A stretch of 64,000 bases of DNA, taken from NCBI RefSeq assembly GCF_002265625.1, contig NZ_NOVE01000003.1:124001-188000 (forward strand), read 5' to 3'. Shown here one piece after another: positions 1-7,440 of the stretch. The position numbers and the translations under genes were made by a program. Source of the stretch: Prevotella sp. 885. GTDB lineage: Bacteria > Bacteroidota > Bacteroidia > Bacteroidales > Bacteroidaceae. The notes below the pieces were generated by a model that worked only from the letters and a program-made list of their open reading frames with translations, searched no databases and was not told the DNA's origin. Numbering within the stretch: the first letter of the stretch is position 1; each line of letters begins with the position of its first letter.

Positions 1-235
1 TGCGACAGGTTCCACTAATATGAGATAGATATGAAGGAGAATATTATAGGTAGAGAACAAGAGATAGAAAAACATGTCTTCATGTCTTCCTGTCTAAAGA
101 ACCATGTCTTCCTGTATTCCACCATGCAAATATCGTCTAAACGGTAAAAAGCTGTTACAAAATAAAAATCGATTCTAGAGTTCCGGTTTGCTGTTTTTAC
201 GCTGTTCAGCCGTGAAAACAGCACCTGCGCCTAAC

Positions 236-370
236 GATAGCGCCACTTTTACAGTACAATAGTGCCACTATTAGAGTGTAAAAGTGGCGCTATTGCATGA
301 TAAAAGTGGCGCTATTGCATGATAAAAGTGGCACTATTGGAGTGTAAAAGTGGCGCTATTGCAACCAATG
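236..370. repeat. Four 22-bp tandem repeats plus an inverted copy
   Basis: The unit AAAAGTGGCGCTATTGCATG starts at 280, 302, 324 and 346, so the period is exactly 22 bp. The third and fourth units differ at a few bases. An inverted copy (GATAGCGCCACTTTTAC) lies at 236-252 and a degenerate piece at 260-272. There are no unique spacers, so this is not a CRISPR array. It could be a protein-binding array or a small variable-number repeat. Confidence 0.8.
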
Positions 371-601
371 ATGCTTGTTTGGCTCCGCTATTCATTGCAC
401 ATTTCTTTCCACAACCGTATAACCATCTACACATCAACGCATTATCGCTGCACGCTCAAAACTCAAGAATTTCGCACCAAAGATTTTGTTGTGCGCTCAG
501 CTCATAGTATTGAGCATTAGAAATGCAAATATTGTCTTTGTCAAGTTGCAAAACAAACGTAAATCTCACTGCGTTTATGCGTAATTGTGATGTATTATAA
601 T

Positions 602-609
602 TATCTTTG
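602..609 (+). promoter_or_regulatory. Bacteroidetes -7 box for the DUF1016 nuclease gene
   Basis: TATCTTTG matches the Bacteroidetes -7 consensus TAnnTTTG and lies 44 nt before the ATG at 654. No good -33 TTTG is seen at the usual 19-21 nt spacing. Confidence 0.45.
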
Positions 610-653
610 CATTCAAATTGACCATCTCAGAGAAGATAACATAGACTGATAAA

Positions 654-1700
654 ATGACAACAGACAATAAAGACAACAAACGCTCAATAGAGAGCAGCGA
701 TTATGCCGAGATACTGCGACACGCTGTCGCAGTAATTGAGCACGCGCGGACAGAAATAGCCCGACATGTCAATGGCTACGTCTCTACCGCATATTGGGAA
801 ATTGGTCAAATGCTTCATGAACGCAAAATTGAAAGTGGGTATGGTGACAGCGTTGTTAAAAGATTGTCGGCAGACCTAAAAGAACGATACCCTAAAATGG
901 GTGTTTCACCACGCCAACTTTGGAATATGAAGAAATTCTATGAGCGTTATGCTGAACATGGTGAGAAACTGCTACGCTCCGTAGCACTTTTGCCATGGTC
1001 GCACAATCTATTGCTTTTGAGCAAAGGATTAGATGATGATGCAACTCTCTATTATGCCACAAAGACGGTGGAAAAAGGTTGGAATCGCGACTTGTTGCTC
1101 AATGCCATCAAACTCAATATGTATGAGACACAGGCATTGACAAGAGTAGACAACAATTTCGACCGCACTCTTCCTGCCGAACAAGCACAGTATGCCAACG
1201 AAGTGTTCAGCAGCAGCTATAATCTTGGTTTCTTGGGAGTGACCAGTCCTATCTTGGAGCTTGAACTTGAAGACCGCCTTGTAAAAGCCATCACCCGTTT
1301 CCTTATGGAACTCGGCAATGGTTTCACGTTCATAGGCAACCAGCATGTGTTGGAATATAACGGCAAGGAAAGTAAGGTGGATATGCTGTTTTTCCATCGT
1401 GGGCTGCGTTGTCTTGTTGCCGTTGACCTAAAGATAGGTGCTTTCAAACCTGAGTATGCAGGAAAGATGAATTATTATCTTTCTCTGCTCGACCGCCTTG
1501 AGCGTGGTGCGGACGAGAATCGTTCCATCGGCATCATTCTCTGTGCTGAAAAAGACCGTGTAGAGGTGGAACTTGCGCTTGAAGATATGGGCAAGCCTAT
1601 CGGAGTGGCGGATTATCAGCTGATAGTGCCGAAAGAGAAATTACAGAAAGTACTTGCTGACGAGATTAAGGCGTTTAGTGAGGAACAAGGGAACAAATAG
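654..1700 (+). CDS. YhcG/DUF1016 family PD-(D/E)XK nuclease
   Basis: The 348-residue protein matches the YhcG (DUF1016) family. A helical N-terminal domain (about residues 15-175) carries the family signature around YWEIGQML, and a C-terminal PD-(D/E)XK nuclease domain follows (about 205-340). The likely metal-binding and catalytic residues are D243 (in KVDMLFF) and D258-x-K260 (in VAVDLKIG). Proteins of this family are often found in restriction-modification and other mobile defence loci; the substrate of this one is unknown. It is followed by the helicase gene after 174 nt on the same strand, so the two may act together. It is full length for the family, and the only upstream signal is a TATCTTTG box. 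Confidence 0.9.
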   Translation: MTTDNKDNKRSIESSDYAEILRHAVAVIEHARTEIARHVNGYVSTAYWEIGQMLHERKIESGYGDSVVKRLSADLKERYPKMGVSPRQLWNMKKFYERYAEHGEKLLRSVALLPWSHNLLLLSKGLDDDATLYYATKTVEKGWNRDLLLNAIKLNMYETQALTRVDNNFDRTLPAEQAQYANEVFSSSYNLGFLGVTSPILELELEDRLVKAITRFLMELGNGFTFIGNQHVLEYNGKESKVDMLFFHRGLRCLVAVDLKIGAFKPEYAGKMNYYLSLLDRLERGADENRSIGIILCAEKDRVEVELALEDMGKPIGVADYQLIVPKEKLQKVLADEIKAFSEEQGNK

Positions 1701-1865
1701 CCTTTTTAATATGGAAAAATATGTACAACAATATAAGCAAGCGGTTAGGGTCATAAAGTAAAGAAAGTGGAACGCAGAGTGGCAAGCAACGAGAAGAAAA
1801 TAGAAAAGACTTCAAGTAAATTGCCAAAGAAGATAGAATAATAATGAATACTTGCTGACGAGATT
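1651..1865. repeat. 17-bp perfect direct repeat flanking the nuclease-helicase gap
   Basis: TACTTGCTGACGAGATT occurs at 1651-1667, inside the last codons of the nuclease gene, and again at 1849-1865, just before the helicase ATG. The 181 bases between the copies hold the end of the nuclease gene and a purine-rich gap. It looks like a short duplication left by an insertion or slippage event. Confidence 0.7.
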
Positions 1866-1874
1866 TGTATAGCG

Positions 1875-4800
1875 ATGAAACTAACAGAAGGAACATACGA
1901 GAATCTGATAACGGACGGGCTTAAGCAGGACATGCTTGAAGCGTCTGGGGAGGGATTGGTGTGTAAGAAGGAAGATATAGATGGCGCAGAGTCGCCTAAC
2001 ATGATGGCAGAACATCTTAACCGCATAATTCGCAACCGTCTGTCGGACGAGAATCTTACGGCAGAGGAACGTGCCTCTTTCGTCAATAGATTGATTGACT
2101 TTCTTGGAGAGGACAATAAGGAGAAGTTGGCGGATGAAAAGCAGATGCTTTCTGCTGTGTTGTCCAAACAGGAAGAGGTAAGGCTAAAGGCTACAAACCG
2201 TACTTTAGTGCGCCCGTTGACAGGCTTTCGTACGAGCAATTTGTTCACGGGAGGACAAAGCCGCGTGTCGTTAAGTAGTGAGATAGAGCGCGACATTGAG
2301 AGTGCTGACAGCATCTGCATGATTGTGTCTTTCCTTAAACTTTCTGGTGTCAACCTGATATATGATCATCTGAAGCGATTCTGCAGCAATCCTCAGCATA
2401 AGTTACGCATTATCACCACTACTTATTGCGGTGTGACGGACGCTAAGGCAGTGGAACGCCTGGCGAGTCTTCCTAATACTGAAATCCGTATTTCGTATAA
2501 TACGGAAATAGAACGTCTGCATGCCAAGTCGTATATCTTTGAACGAAACTCTGGTTTCAGCACTGCTTATATCGGTTCGAGCAATCTCTCTAAGTCGGCA
2601 CAGACGGATGGACTGGAATGGAACATACGTGTGACAAACGTGGAGAATCCGCATATAATCGATGCGGCGCTTGCCACGTTCAATATTTACTGGAACAGTC
2701 ACAACTTTGAGGATTTCAGAATAGGAGGCGTTGACAAACTCTATAAAGAACTGGAAAAGATAAGAAAGCCGAAGATTGCTGCGGACGTGCTTAGCAAATA
2801 CACAATATTGCCGCATCAGAAGCAAATCCTCGATAAGTTGTCTGTGATACGTGAAGGTGGTATTAATCGCAATCTTATCGTGGCTGCCACTGGTACGGGT
2901 AAGACTGTTATTTCGGCATTCGACTATAAGGTATTCACGGAGCATACGCATGGCAAGCATCGCCTGTTGTTCGTGGCACATAGACAAGAGATTCTGAAGC
3001 AGTCGCGCCGTACATATCGCAGCGTGCTACAGGATGCCAACTTCGGAGATGTATGGGTGGGTGATTCTTGTCCGGTGAACGGAATCGACCATCTGTTTAT
3101 TTCTGTTCAGACCTTCAATTCGAAGTTTGAAAGTATTTTCAGCAATTTGCCAGACAACTATTACGACTATATAGTAATAGATGAGGCTCATCATCTTGTG
3201 GCAGACAGTTACCGAAAGGTTCTTAATAAGTTTGCTCCGAAACTGCTCGTCGGTCTTACAGCCACACCAGAGCGCATGGACGGTGTTAGCCTGCTTCCTG
3301 ACTTTGATAATCAGATTAGTGCAGAAATACGTCTGCCCAAAGCTCTTGACGAAGGCTTGCTTACGCCGTTCCAGTATCTTTGCATTAGCGACGATACTGA
3401 CCTTACTGACGAAGAACTCATGCAAGGCGACCGCTATGTTGCCACCAGATTAACGGAAAAGCTCTGTAATATTGAACGTGTAGGGCTTATAATCAATCGT
3501 TTGCAATATTACCTGCCTGACGAACATAAGTGTAGGGCTTTAGGATTCTGTGCCACAAAGAAGCATGCGCAATATATGGCGGAGCAGTTTTGCAAGGCAG
3601 GATTTAAGGCTGCATATCTGACGTCCGATAATGATGAGGAACGCCTGACTTTGAACAGGCAGTTGGCAAAGGGCGAAATCAATTATCTTTTTGTTGTGGA
3701 TATCTTCAATGAGGGAGTGGACATTCCTGCAGTAGACACAGTTATCTTTTTGCGTCCTACGGAATCGTTGACCATATTCCTGCAGCAACTTGGTCGTGGT
3801 CTTCGTCTTTATCCAGGTAAGCAACAGTTGACGGTTTTTGATTTCGTTGCCCAACTAAACCAGAAATACGATTTCGCCAGCCGATTTAGAAGTCTTCTGA
3901 CCAGAACAGACAAGAGTGTGGTGGAGCAGGTGAAGAACGGATTCACTCTTCTACCGCATGGTTGCACTATACACATGGAAGAAAAGGCGCAGGAGTATGT
4001 GTTGCAGAATATCAAGTCTGCCATTTACAACAAGTCGCGCCTCGTCAAGGAACTCCGCTCATACACGTATACGCCCACGCTCAGCGAGTTTATAGCGAAC
4101 AACGGACAGGATATACGTCTTATATATAAAGGCGCTAATTGCTGGTCAAGCTTTAAGAAAGAGGCTGGACTGTGTATGTATGCAGAGGACGAAAACACCA
4201 AGCGTTTTACCAAAGGAATAGGCAACTTGGTGCATGTAAACAGCTTATCATATCTTAACTTTATATGTAAGGTGATGAAGGCAAAAGGCAATATCAGATA
4301 TTGCGGCAAACAGGAAGAGACATATGCTGTGATGCTCTATTACAGTCTTTTCGGAGATAAGATTAGCAAGATAGGCGTGAGTAGCATTGAAGAAGCATTA
4401 AAGAGTTTGGAGCATTATCCTGTTTTTGTGTCTGAAATACTTGAGTTGGCAGAATATATTCTTTCTAATCTTGACAAAAAGACTTATTCTGTAGGTGAGG
4501 GTATGCCCGTTGCTCTGGAGCAATATGGATGTTATACGCGTGAAGAGGTTTTTGCAATCTTTGGTAGGCAGACAGCTGAAAAGAAAATGCAGGGATCGGT
4601 TGCTGGTGTGTTCAATATAGAAGAACTAAATACCGAACTCTTTTTTGTGACGCTGAATAAATCAGACAAGGATTTCTCTGCTGAGACGATGTATAATGAT
4701 TATGTTGTAAGTGAATACGAGTTTCATTGGGAGTCGCAGAATACAGACTCGCATACGGGTAAGGGCAAGCGATTTGTCAGACAAAAGGAGAATGGCAAGA

Positions 4801-4967
4801 AATTCCTGCTCTTTGTCCGAGAAAATAAAAAGGATGGTTTCGGCAATACTTGCCCATTCATTTGTTTCGGCTTGGTAGACTATATTAGTTCAAAGGGTGA
4901 CAAACCTATGAAAATCAACTGGCAGATGCATCAGCCCATTCTGCCACGTTTCTTAAATGCAGTGTAA
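1875..4967 (+). CDS. PLD-nuclease / superfamily 2 helicase / DUF3427 protein
   Basis: This 1030-residue protein joins a phospholipase D-like nuclease domain, an SF2 helicase and a C-terminal DUF3427 domain. The PLD part shows H216-x-K218 followed by GSSNLS, the usual nuclease half-site. The helicase has Walker A ATGTGKT (K343), the DEAH box at 436-439, motif III-like LTATPER near 460 and motif VI QLGRGLR near 640. The remaining 350 or so residues fit DUF3427. Such proteins are inferred to remodel and cut DNA in repair or phage defence; the actual role is unknown. The next gene, a NUDIX hydrolase, starts within a few bases of this stop, so they are probably co-transcribed. The start at 1875 lies just after the direct repeat at 1849-1865. 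Confidence 0.9.
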   Translation: MKLTEGTYENLITDGLKQDMLEASGEGLVCKKEDIDGAESPNMMAEHLNRIIRNRLSDENLTAEERASFVNRLIDFLGEDNKEKLADEKQMLSAVLSKQEEVRLKATNRTLVRPLTGFRTSNLFTGGQSRVSLSSEIERDIESADSICMIVSFLKLSGVNLIYDHLKRFCSNPQHKLRIITTTYCGVTDAKAVERLASLPNTEIRISYNTEIERLHAKSYIFERNSGFSTAYIGSSNLSKSAQTDGLEWNIRVTNVENPHIIDAALATFNIYWNSHNFEDFRIGGVDKLYKELEKIRKPKIAADVLSKYTILPHQKQILDKLSVIREGGINRNLIVAATGTGKTVISAFDYKVFTEHTHGKHRLLFVAHRQEILKQSRRTYRSVLQDANFGDVWVGDSCPVNGIDHLFISVQTFNSKFESIFSNLPDNYYDYIVIDEAHHLVADSYRKVLNKFAPKLLVGLTATPERMDGVSLLPDFDNQISAEIRLPKALDEGLLTPFQYLCISDDTDLTDEELMQGDRYVATRLTEKLCNIERVGLIINRLQYYLPDEHKCRALGFCATKKHAQYMAEQFCKAGFKAAYLTSDNDEERLTLNRQLAKGEINYLFVVDIFNEGVDIPAVDTVIFLRPTESLTIFLQQLGRGLRLYPGKQQLTVFDFVAQLNQKYDFASRFRSLLTRTDKSVVEQVKNGFTLLPHGCTIHMEEKAQEYVLQNIKSAIYNKSRLVKELRSYTYTPTLSEFIANNGQDIRLIYKGANCWSSFKKEAGLCMYAEDENTKRFTKGIGNLVHVNSLSYLNFICKVMKAKGNIRYCGKQEETYAVMLYYSLFGDKISKIGVSSIEEALKSLEHYPVFVSEILELAEYILSNLDKKTYSVGEGMPVALEQYGCYTREEVFAIFGRQTAEKKMQGSVAGVFNIEELNTELFFVTLNKSDKDFSAETMYNDYVVSEYEFHWESQNTDSHTGKGKRFVRQKENGKKFLLFVRENKKDGFGNTCPFICFGLVDYISSKGDKPMKINWQMHQPILPRFLNAV

Positions 4968-4971
4968 GAAA

Positions 4972-5364
4972 ATGGAAATAAGAAAGCGTATTGAAGTTGT
5001 TGCTGCTGTCATATGCGATGGCTGCAAGTTTTTTGCCACTCAGAGAGGTTATGGCGAGTGGAAAGACTGGTGGGAGTTCCCTGGCGGTAAGATGGAAGCG
5101 GAAGAGAGTCAAGAAGAGGCGCTTCGTAGGGAGATTCGTGAAGAATTGGCGACAGACATTTCGGTTGGCGAGTTTCTCACGACCGTAGAGTATGATTACC
5201 CGAAGTTTCATCTTACTATGCATTGCTATCTTTGCCGAGTGGTGGACGGAAGCCTTACGCTGTTGGAACATGAGGCGGCACGATGGCTTACAAAGGAAGA
5301 GTTCGGCATGGTGAAGTGGTTGCCGGCGGATGAAGAAGTGATAGGGATGCTTAAAATGATGTAA
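4972..5364 (+). CDS. NUDIX hydrolase, MutT-like (8-oxo-dGTP diphosphatase type)
   Basis: The 130-residue protein has a complete Nudix box: G39, E45, R53-E54 and E57-E58 in the spacing GX5EX7REUXEE. It is of MutT size and begins with the usual IEVVAAVI strand, so it probably hydrolyses oxidised nucleotides; substrate specificity cannot be read from sequence. The start at 4972 lies 4 nt after the helicase stop and fits the family N-terminus. An alternative ATG at 4957 would overlap the helicase end by 11 nt and add five residues. The tight coupling with the PLD-helicase gene suggests a shared function in handling damaged or foreign DNA. Confidence 0.9.
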   Translation: MEIRKRIEVVAAVICDGCKFFATQRGYGEWKDWWEFPGGKMEAEESQEEALRREIREELATDISVGEFLTTVEYDYPKFHLTMHCYLCRVVDGSLTLLEHEAARWLTKEEFGMVKWLPADEEVIGMLKMM

Positions 5365-5398
5365 GTATGAACAAATTCTCCCGAAGGTGCACATTTAT

Positions 5399-5450
5399 CC
5401 CAATCGGTCTTTAGAAAACTACAATAAGCTTTTTCTGATGACCGATTGGG
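5399..5450. terminator. 11-bp stem-loop after the NUDIX gene
   Basis: CCCAATCGGTC and GACCGATTGGG pair perfectly around a 30-nt loop, which itself can pair through AGAAAA and TTTTTCT. There is no run of T after the stem, so termination is only one reading; it could also be a remnant of a mobile element end. Confidence 0.4.
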
Positions 5451-5562
5451 GTTTAATAGCAAAATCTTTTATTTTGTATTTTCTATCGTCAGTAATCATA
5501 ATGCTATCGCCACCAAACAAAGTTGCTTCATTAAATGCGTTCATATTAAAATCTGAACGCAT
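5419..5562 (-). pseudogene. Possible gene remnant or small protein (47 residues)
   Basis: Read on the minus strand, 5562-5419 gives a 47-residue peptide with a natural-looking composition (for example NAFNEATLFGGDS and YKIKDFAIKPQS). The same frame stays open for about 20 codons upstream without an ATG, back to a stop near 5625. This looks like the 3' end of a protein gene whose 5' part is lost. I do not recognise the family. No promoter is evident. Confidence 0.25.
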
Positions 5563-5704
5563 ACAGTGAAGTTCGTGCTTATATAAATCATACCAATAAC
5601 AAAGATTATATACAATACTTCGTTAAGTACCCAACTTAACGTTAAATCTTATTCCCTTTGCCATAATTCCAGCATGTATGCAGTTTAATTTCAAACATTC
5701 TTCG

Positions 5705-5712
5705 TATCTTTG
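5705..5712 (+). promoter_or_regulatory. Bacteroidetes -7 box for the RhuM gene
   Basis: TATCTTTG fits the TAnnTTTG consensus and sits 28 nt before a 24-codon leader ORF and 109 nt before the RhuM start. No clear -33 element is seen. Confidence 0.45.
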
Positions 5713-5740
5713 GAAAGGTAAAGTTTATTTTTTTAGCAAT

Positions 5741-5815
5741 ATGAGGAAGAATATTCAGAATATTGACAATAAGGCAGCATCTGTAAGTAACAGCAAGGAC
5801 GACAATCCGAAATGA
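5741..5815 (+). CDS. Possible 24-residue leader peptide before rhuM
   Basis: An ATG at 5741 opens a 24-codon frame, rich in Asn, Lys and Ser, that ends 6 nt before the RhuM start. Its position behind a -7 box and directly in front of RhuM would allow translational coupling. No homology is recognised, so it may equally be chance. Confidence 0.25.
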   Translation: MRKNIQNIDNKAASVSNSKDDNPK

Positions 5816-5821
5816 TAAATT

Positions 5822-6706
5822 ATGGCAAAGAAATTTGAAATACGAAACAGTACGGCGGAGTTCCTGACTTTCGTGGCAGAAGGTAAGGAGCAAGGCATTC
5901 ATGTGCTATATAAAGATGAAACGGTGTGGGCTACCCAAAAGGCGATGGCTGGGCTATTTGACTGCTCGACAGACAATATTGGATTGCATCTGAAAAACAT
6001 ATTCAAGAGCGGAGAACTTGCGGAAGATTCAGTTACCGAGAAATACTCGGCAACTGCCGCAGATGGTAAGAACTACATGACAAAGTTCTACAACCTTGAC
6101 GCAATCATTTCTGTTGGCTATCGTGTCAACTCTATACGTGCCACTCAATTCCGCCAGTGGTGTACCTATGTCATCAGACAGTTCTCTCTTCGGGGCTATA
6201 TCATAGATAAAAAACGCATGGAGAATGGCTCGTTCATTGGTGAGGACTATTTTGAGCATTTGTTGGCGGAAATACGTGAGATTAGGTTGAGTGAACGAAG
6301 ATTTTACCAAAAGCTCACGGATATATATGCTACAGCTGTTGACTACAATAAGGATGCGCCTACCACACGTCTGTTCTATAAGAAAGTTCAAAATAAGATG
6401 CATTATGCTGTGCATGGGCATACTGCGGCAGAACTTATTGTTGAAAGAGCCAATGCAGAGAAAGAGCATATGGGACTGACCACTTGGGAGAATGCGCCTG
6501 ATGGAAAGATTGTCAAGCCAGATGTGAGTGTCGCCAAGAACTATCTAAAGCAAGTGGAACTTGAAGATATGGGAAAACTTGTCAACTCTGTGCTTGATTT
6601 GGCAGAACGTATGGCAAATCGCCACATACCAATGACAATGGAAGATTGGGCAAAGCGTATAGACATTATTCTTGAAGCTGGAGGTGATGCCGTATTGCAT
6701 GACTGA
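5822..6706 (+). CDS. RhuM family protein, C-terminally disrupted
   Basis: The 294-residue product belongs to the RhuM family, named after a Salmonella pathogenicity island gene of unproven function and often found in defence islands. Family landmarks are VWATQKAMAGLF near residue 37, the segment NLDAIISVGYRVNS near 96, and the C-terminal MTMEDWAKR. Family members usually run about 30-50 residues further and end in a segment like RLFxSDFDKF. Here the frame stops at 6706, and a very similar tail (TDFDKFNSSLPFDDD) is encoded immediately downstream in another frame (6699-6755). An internal deletion with frameshift near 6700 is the simplest reading. The protein may still fold but lacks the usual end. 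Confidence 0.8.
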   Translation: MAKKFEIRNSTAEFLTFVAEGKEQGIHVLYKDETVWATQKAMAGLFDCSTDNIGLHLKNIFKSGELAEDSVTEKYSATAADGKNYMTKFYNLDAIISVGYRVNSIRATQFRQWCTYVIRQFSLRGYIIDKKRMENGSFIGEDYFEHLLAEIREIRLSERRFYQKLTDIYATAVDYNKDAPTTRLFYKKVQNKMHYAVHGHTAAELIVERANAEKEHMGLTTWENAPDGKIVKPDVSVAKNYLKQVELEDMGKLVNSVLDLAERMANRHIPMTMEDWAKRIDIILEAGGDAVLHD

Positions 6707-6755
6707 TTTTGATAAATTCAATTCTTCTTTACCGTTTGACGATGATAAGAATTGA
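6699..6755 (+). pseudogene. Out-of-frame C-terminal remnant of RhuM
   Basis: The frame starting ATG at 6699 encodes MTDFDKFNSSLPFDDDKN, which resembles the typical RhuM C-terminus. It overlaps the end of the truncated RhuM gene in a different frame, as expected after a deletion that removed roughly 30-40 codons. Confidence 0.5.
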
Positions 6756-6806
6756 AAGCCAAAATGGGAGAGGTTACCTCAAAAATAAATCTGTTATGAA
6801 CCAGAT

Positions 6807-7301
6807 ATGGACAAACTGACTAAGGAACAACGTCATCGTTGTATGGCGTCAATACGAGGGAAGGGTACGAAGCCTGAAATAATGGTGAGAAAGTATCTTT
6901 TCAGCCGGGGCTTTCGCTATCGGCTTAACCATCCTCGTCTTCCTGGTCATCCCGATATTGTGCTGCGCAAGTATCGCTCGGTAGTCTTTGTCAACGGTTG
7001 TTTCTGGCATGGGCATGAAGGCTGTAAGTATTATGTGCTTCCAAAGACAAATGTGGATTTCTGGAAAGCAAAGATAGAGCGCAATCGTAACCGTGACTTG
7101 GAGGAACAGCGCAAGCTTGCAGAAATGGGTTGGCATTGCATAACGGTTTGGGAATGCCAGCTGAAACCTTCTGTAAGAGAAAAGACCCTGGAAGCCTTGG
7201 CTTTCACCCTTAACCGCATTTACTTGGAAGACCATAGCGTCGTCAAACGCTATAAAATGCCGGAAGAGGAGAGCGCAATGGCAGCAGAACCGGAGAGATG
7301 A
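6807..7301 (+). CDS. vsr: Very short patch repair (Vsr) endonuclease
   Basis: The 164-residue protein matches Vsr endonucleases, which nick 5' of T:G mismatches made by deamination of 5-methylcytosine. It shows the N-terminal MASIRGKGTKPE (E24), catalytic D50 in GHPDIVL, and the metal and catalytic cluster NGCFWHGHEGC (C65, H68, H70, C73). Length is normal for the family. No cytosine-5 methyltransferase gene is present anywhere in the window, although vsr genes are usually beside one. The gene lies at the end of the nuclease-helicase-RhuM island, so it may be the remnant of a lost restriction-modification system. Confidence 0.93.
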   Translation: MDKLTKEQRHRCMASIRGKGTKPEIMVRKYLFSRGFRYRLNHPRLPGHPDIVLRKYRSVVFVNGCFWHGHEGCKYYVLPKTNVDFWKAKIERNRNRDLEEQRKLAEMGWHCITVWECQLKPSVREKTLEALAFTLNRIYLEDHSVVKRYKMPEEESAMAAEPER

Positions 7302-7440
7302 GAGTTTTGAATTTTGAATTTTGAGTTTTGAATTGTCGCCTACGGCGATTTTGAATTATTCAGTTAGGAATTTAATTCAAAAATGGATAATTCCTAATGC
7401 GCGTAGCGCACAATTCAAAACTCAAAATTCAAAACTCCTA
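7300..7440. repeat. Long imperfect palindrome, family A, copy 1
   Basis: The left half (7300-7372) is made of GAGTTTTGAATTTTGAA-like blocks and a small hairpin TCGCCTACGGCGA. The right half (7373-7440) is its approximate reverse complement, with the hairpin TGCGCGTAGCGCA and ends in AACTCCTAATT. The element touches the vsr stop on one side, and on the other its last bases form the kdsB stop codon. Related copies lie at 43417-43575, 44885-44922 and 50209-50227. Confidence 0.8.

Larger units (their letters stand above)
1..653. other. Gene-free upstream stretch with repeats
   Basis: No convincing gene is seen in these first 653 bases; the short ORFs present lack a promoter and any recognisable sequence. 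The stretch holds a set of 22-bp direct repeats (280-367) with an inverted copy just upstream, and a promoter-like -7 box before the nuclease gene. It may be the edge of the accessory island that follows. Confidence 0.6.
5365..5740. other. Hairpin-rich gap between the NUDIX and RhuM genes
   Basis: Three stem-loops lie in this 376-nt gap: 5399-5409 with 5440-5450 (11 bp, with an inner AGAAAA/TTTTTCT pairing), 5535-5543 with 5554-5562 (9 bp), and 5621-5628 with 5634-5641 (8 bp). A minus-strand reading frame (5419-5562) overlaps the first two. The composition is richer in A and T than the flanking genes. Confidence 0.6.

Noticed and set aside
280..367. 22-bp repeats as a CRISPR array
   Set aside because: The units are directly adjacent with no unique spacers and there is no cas gene.
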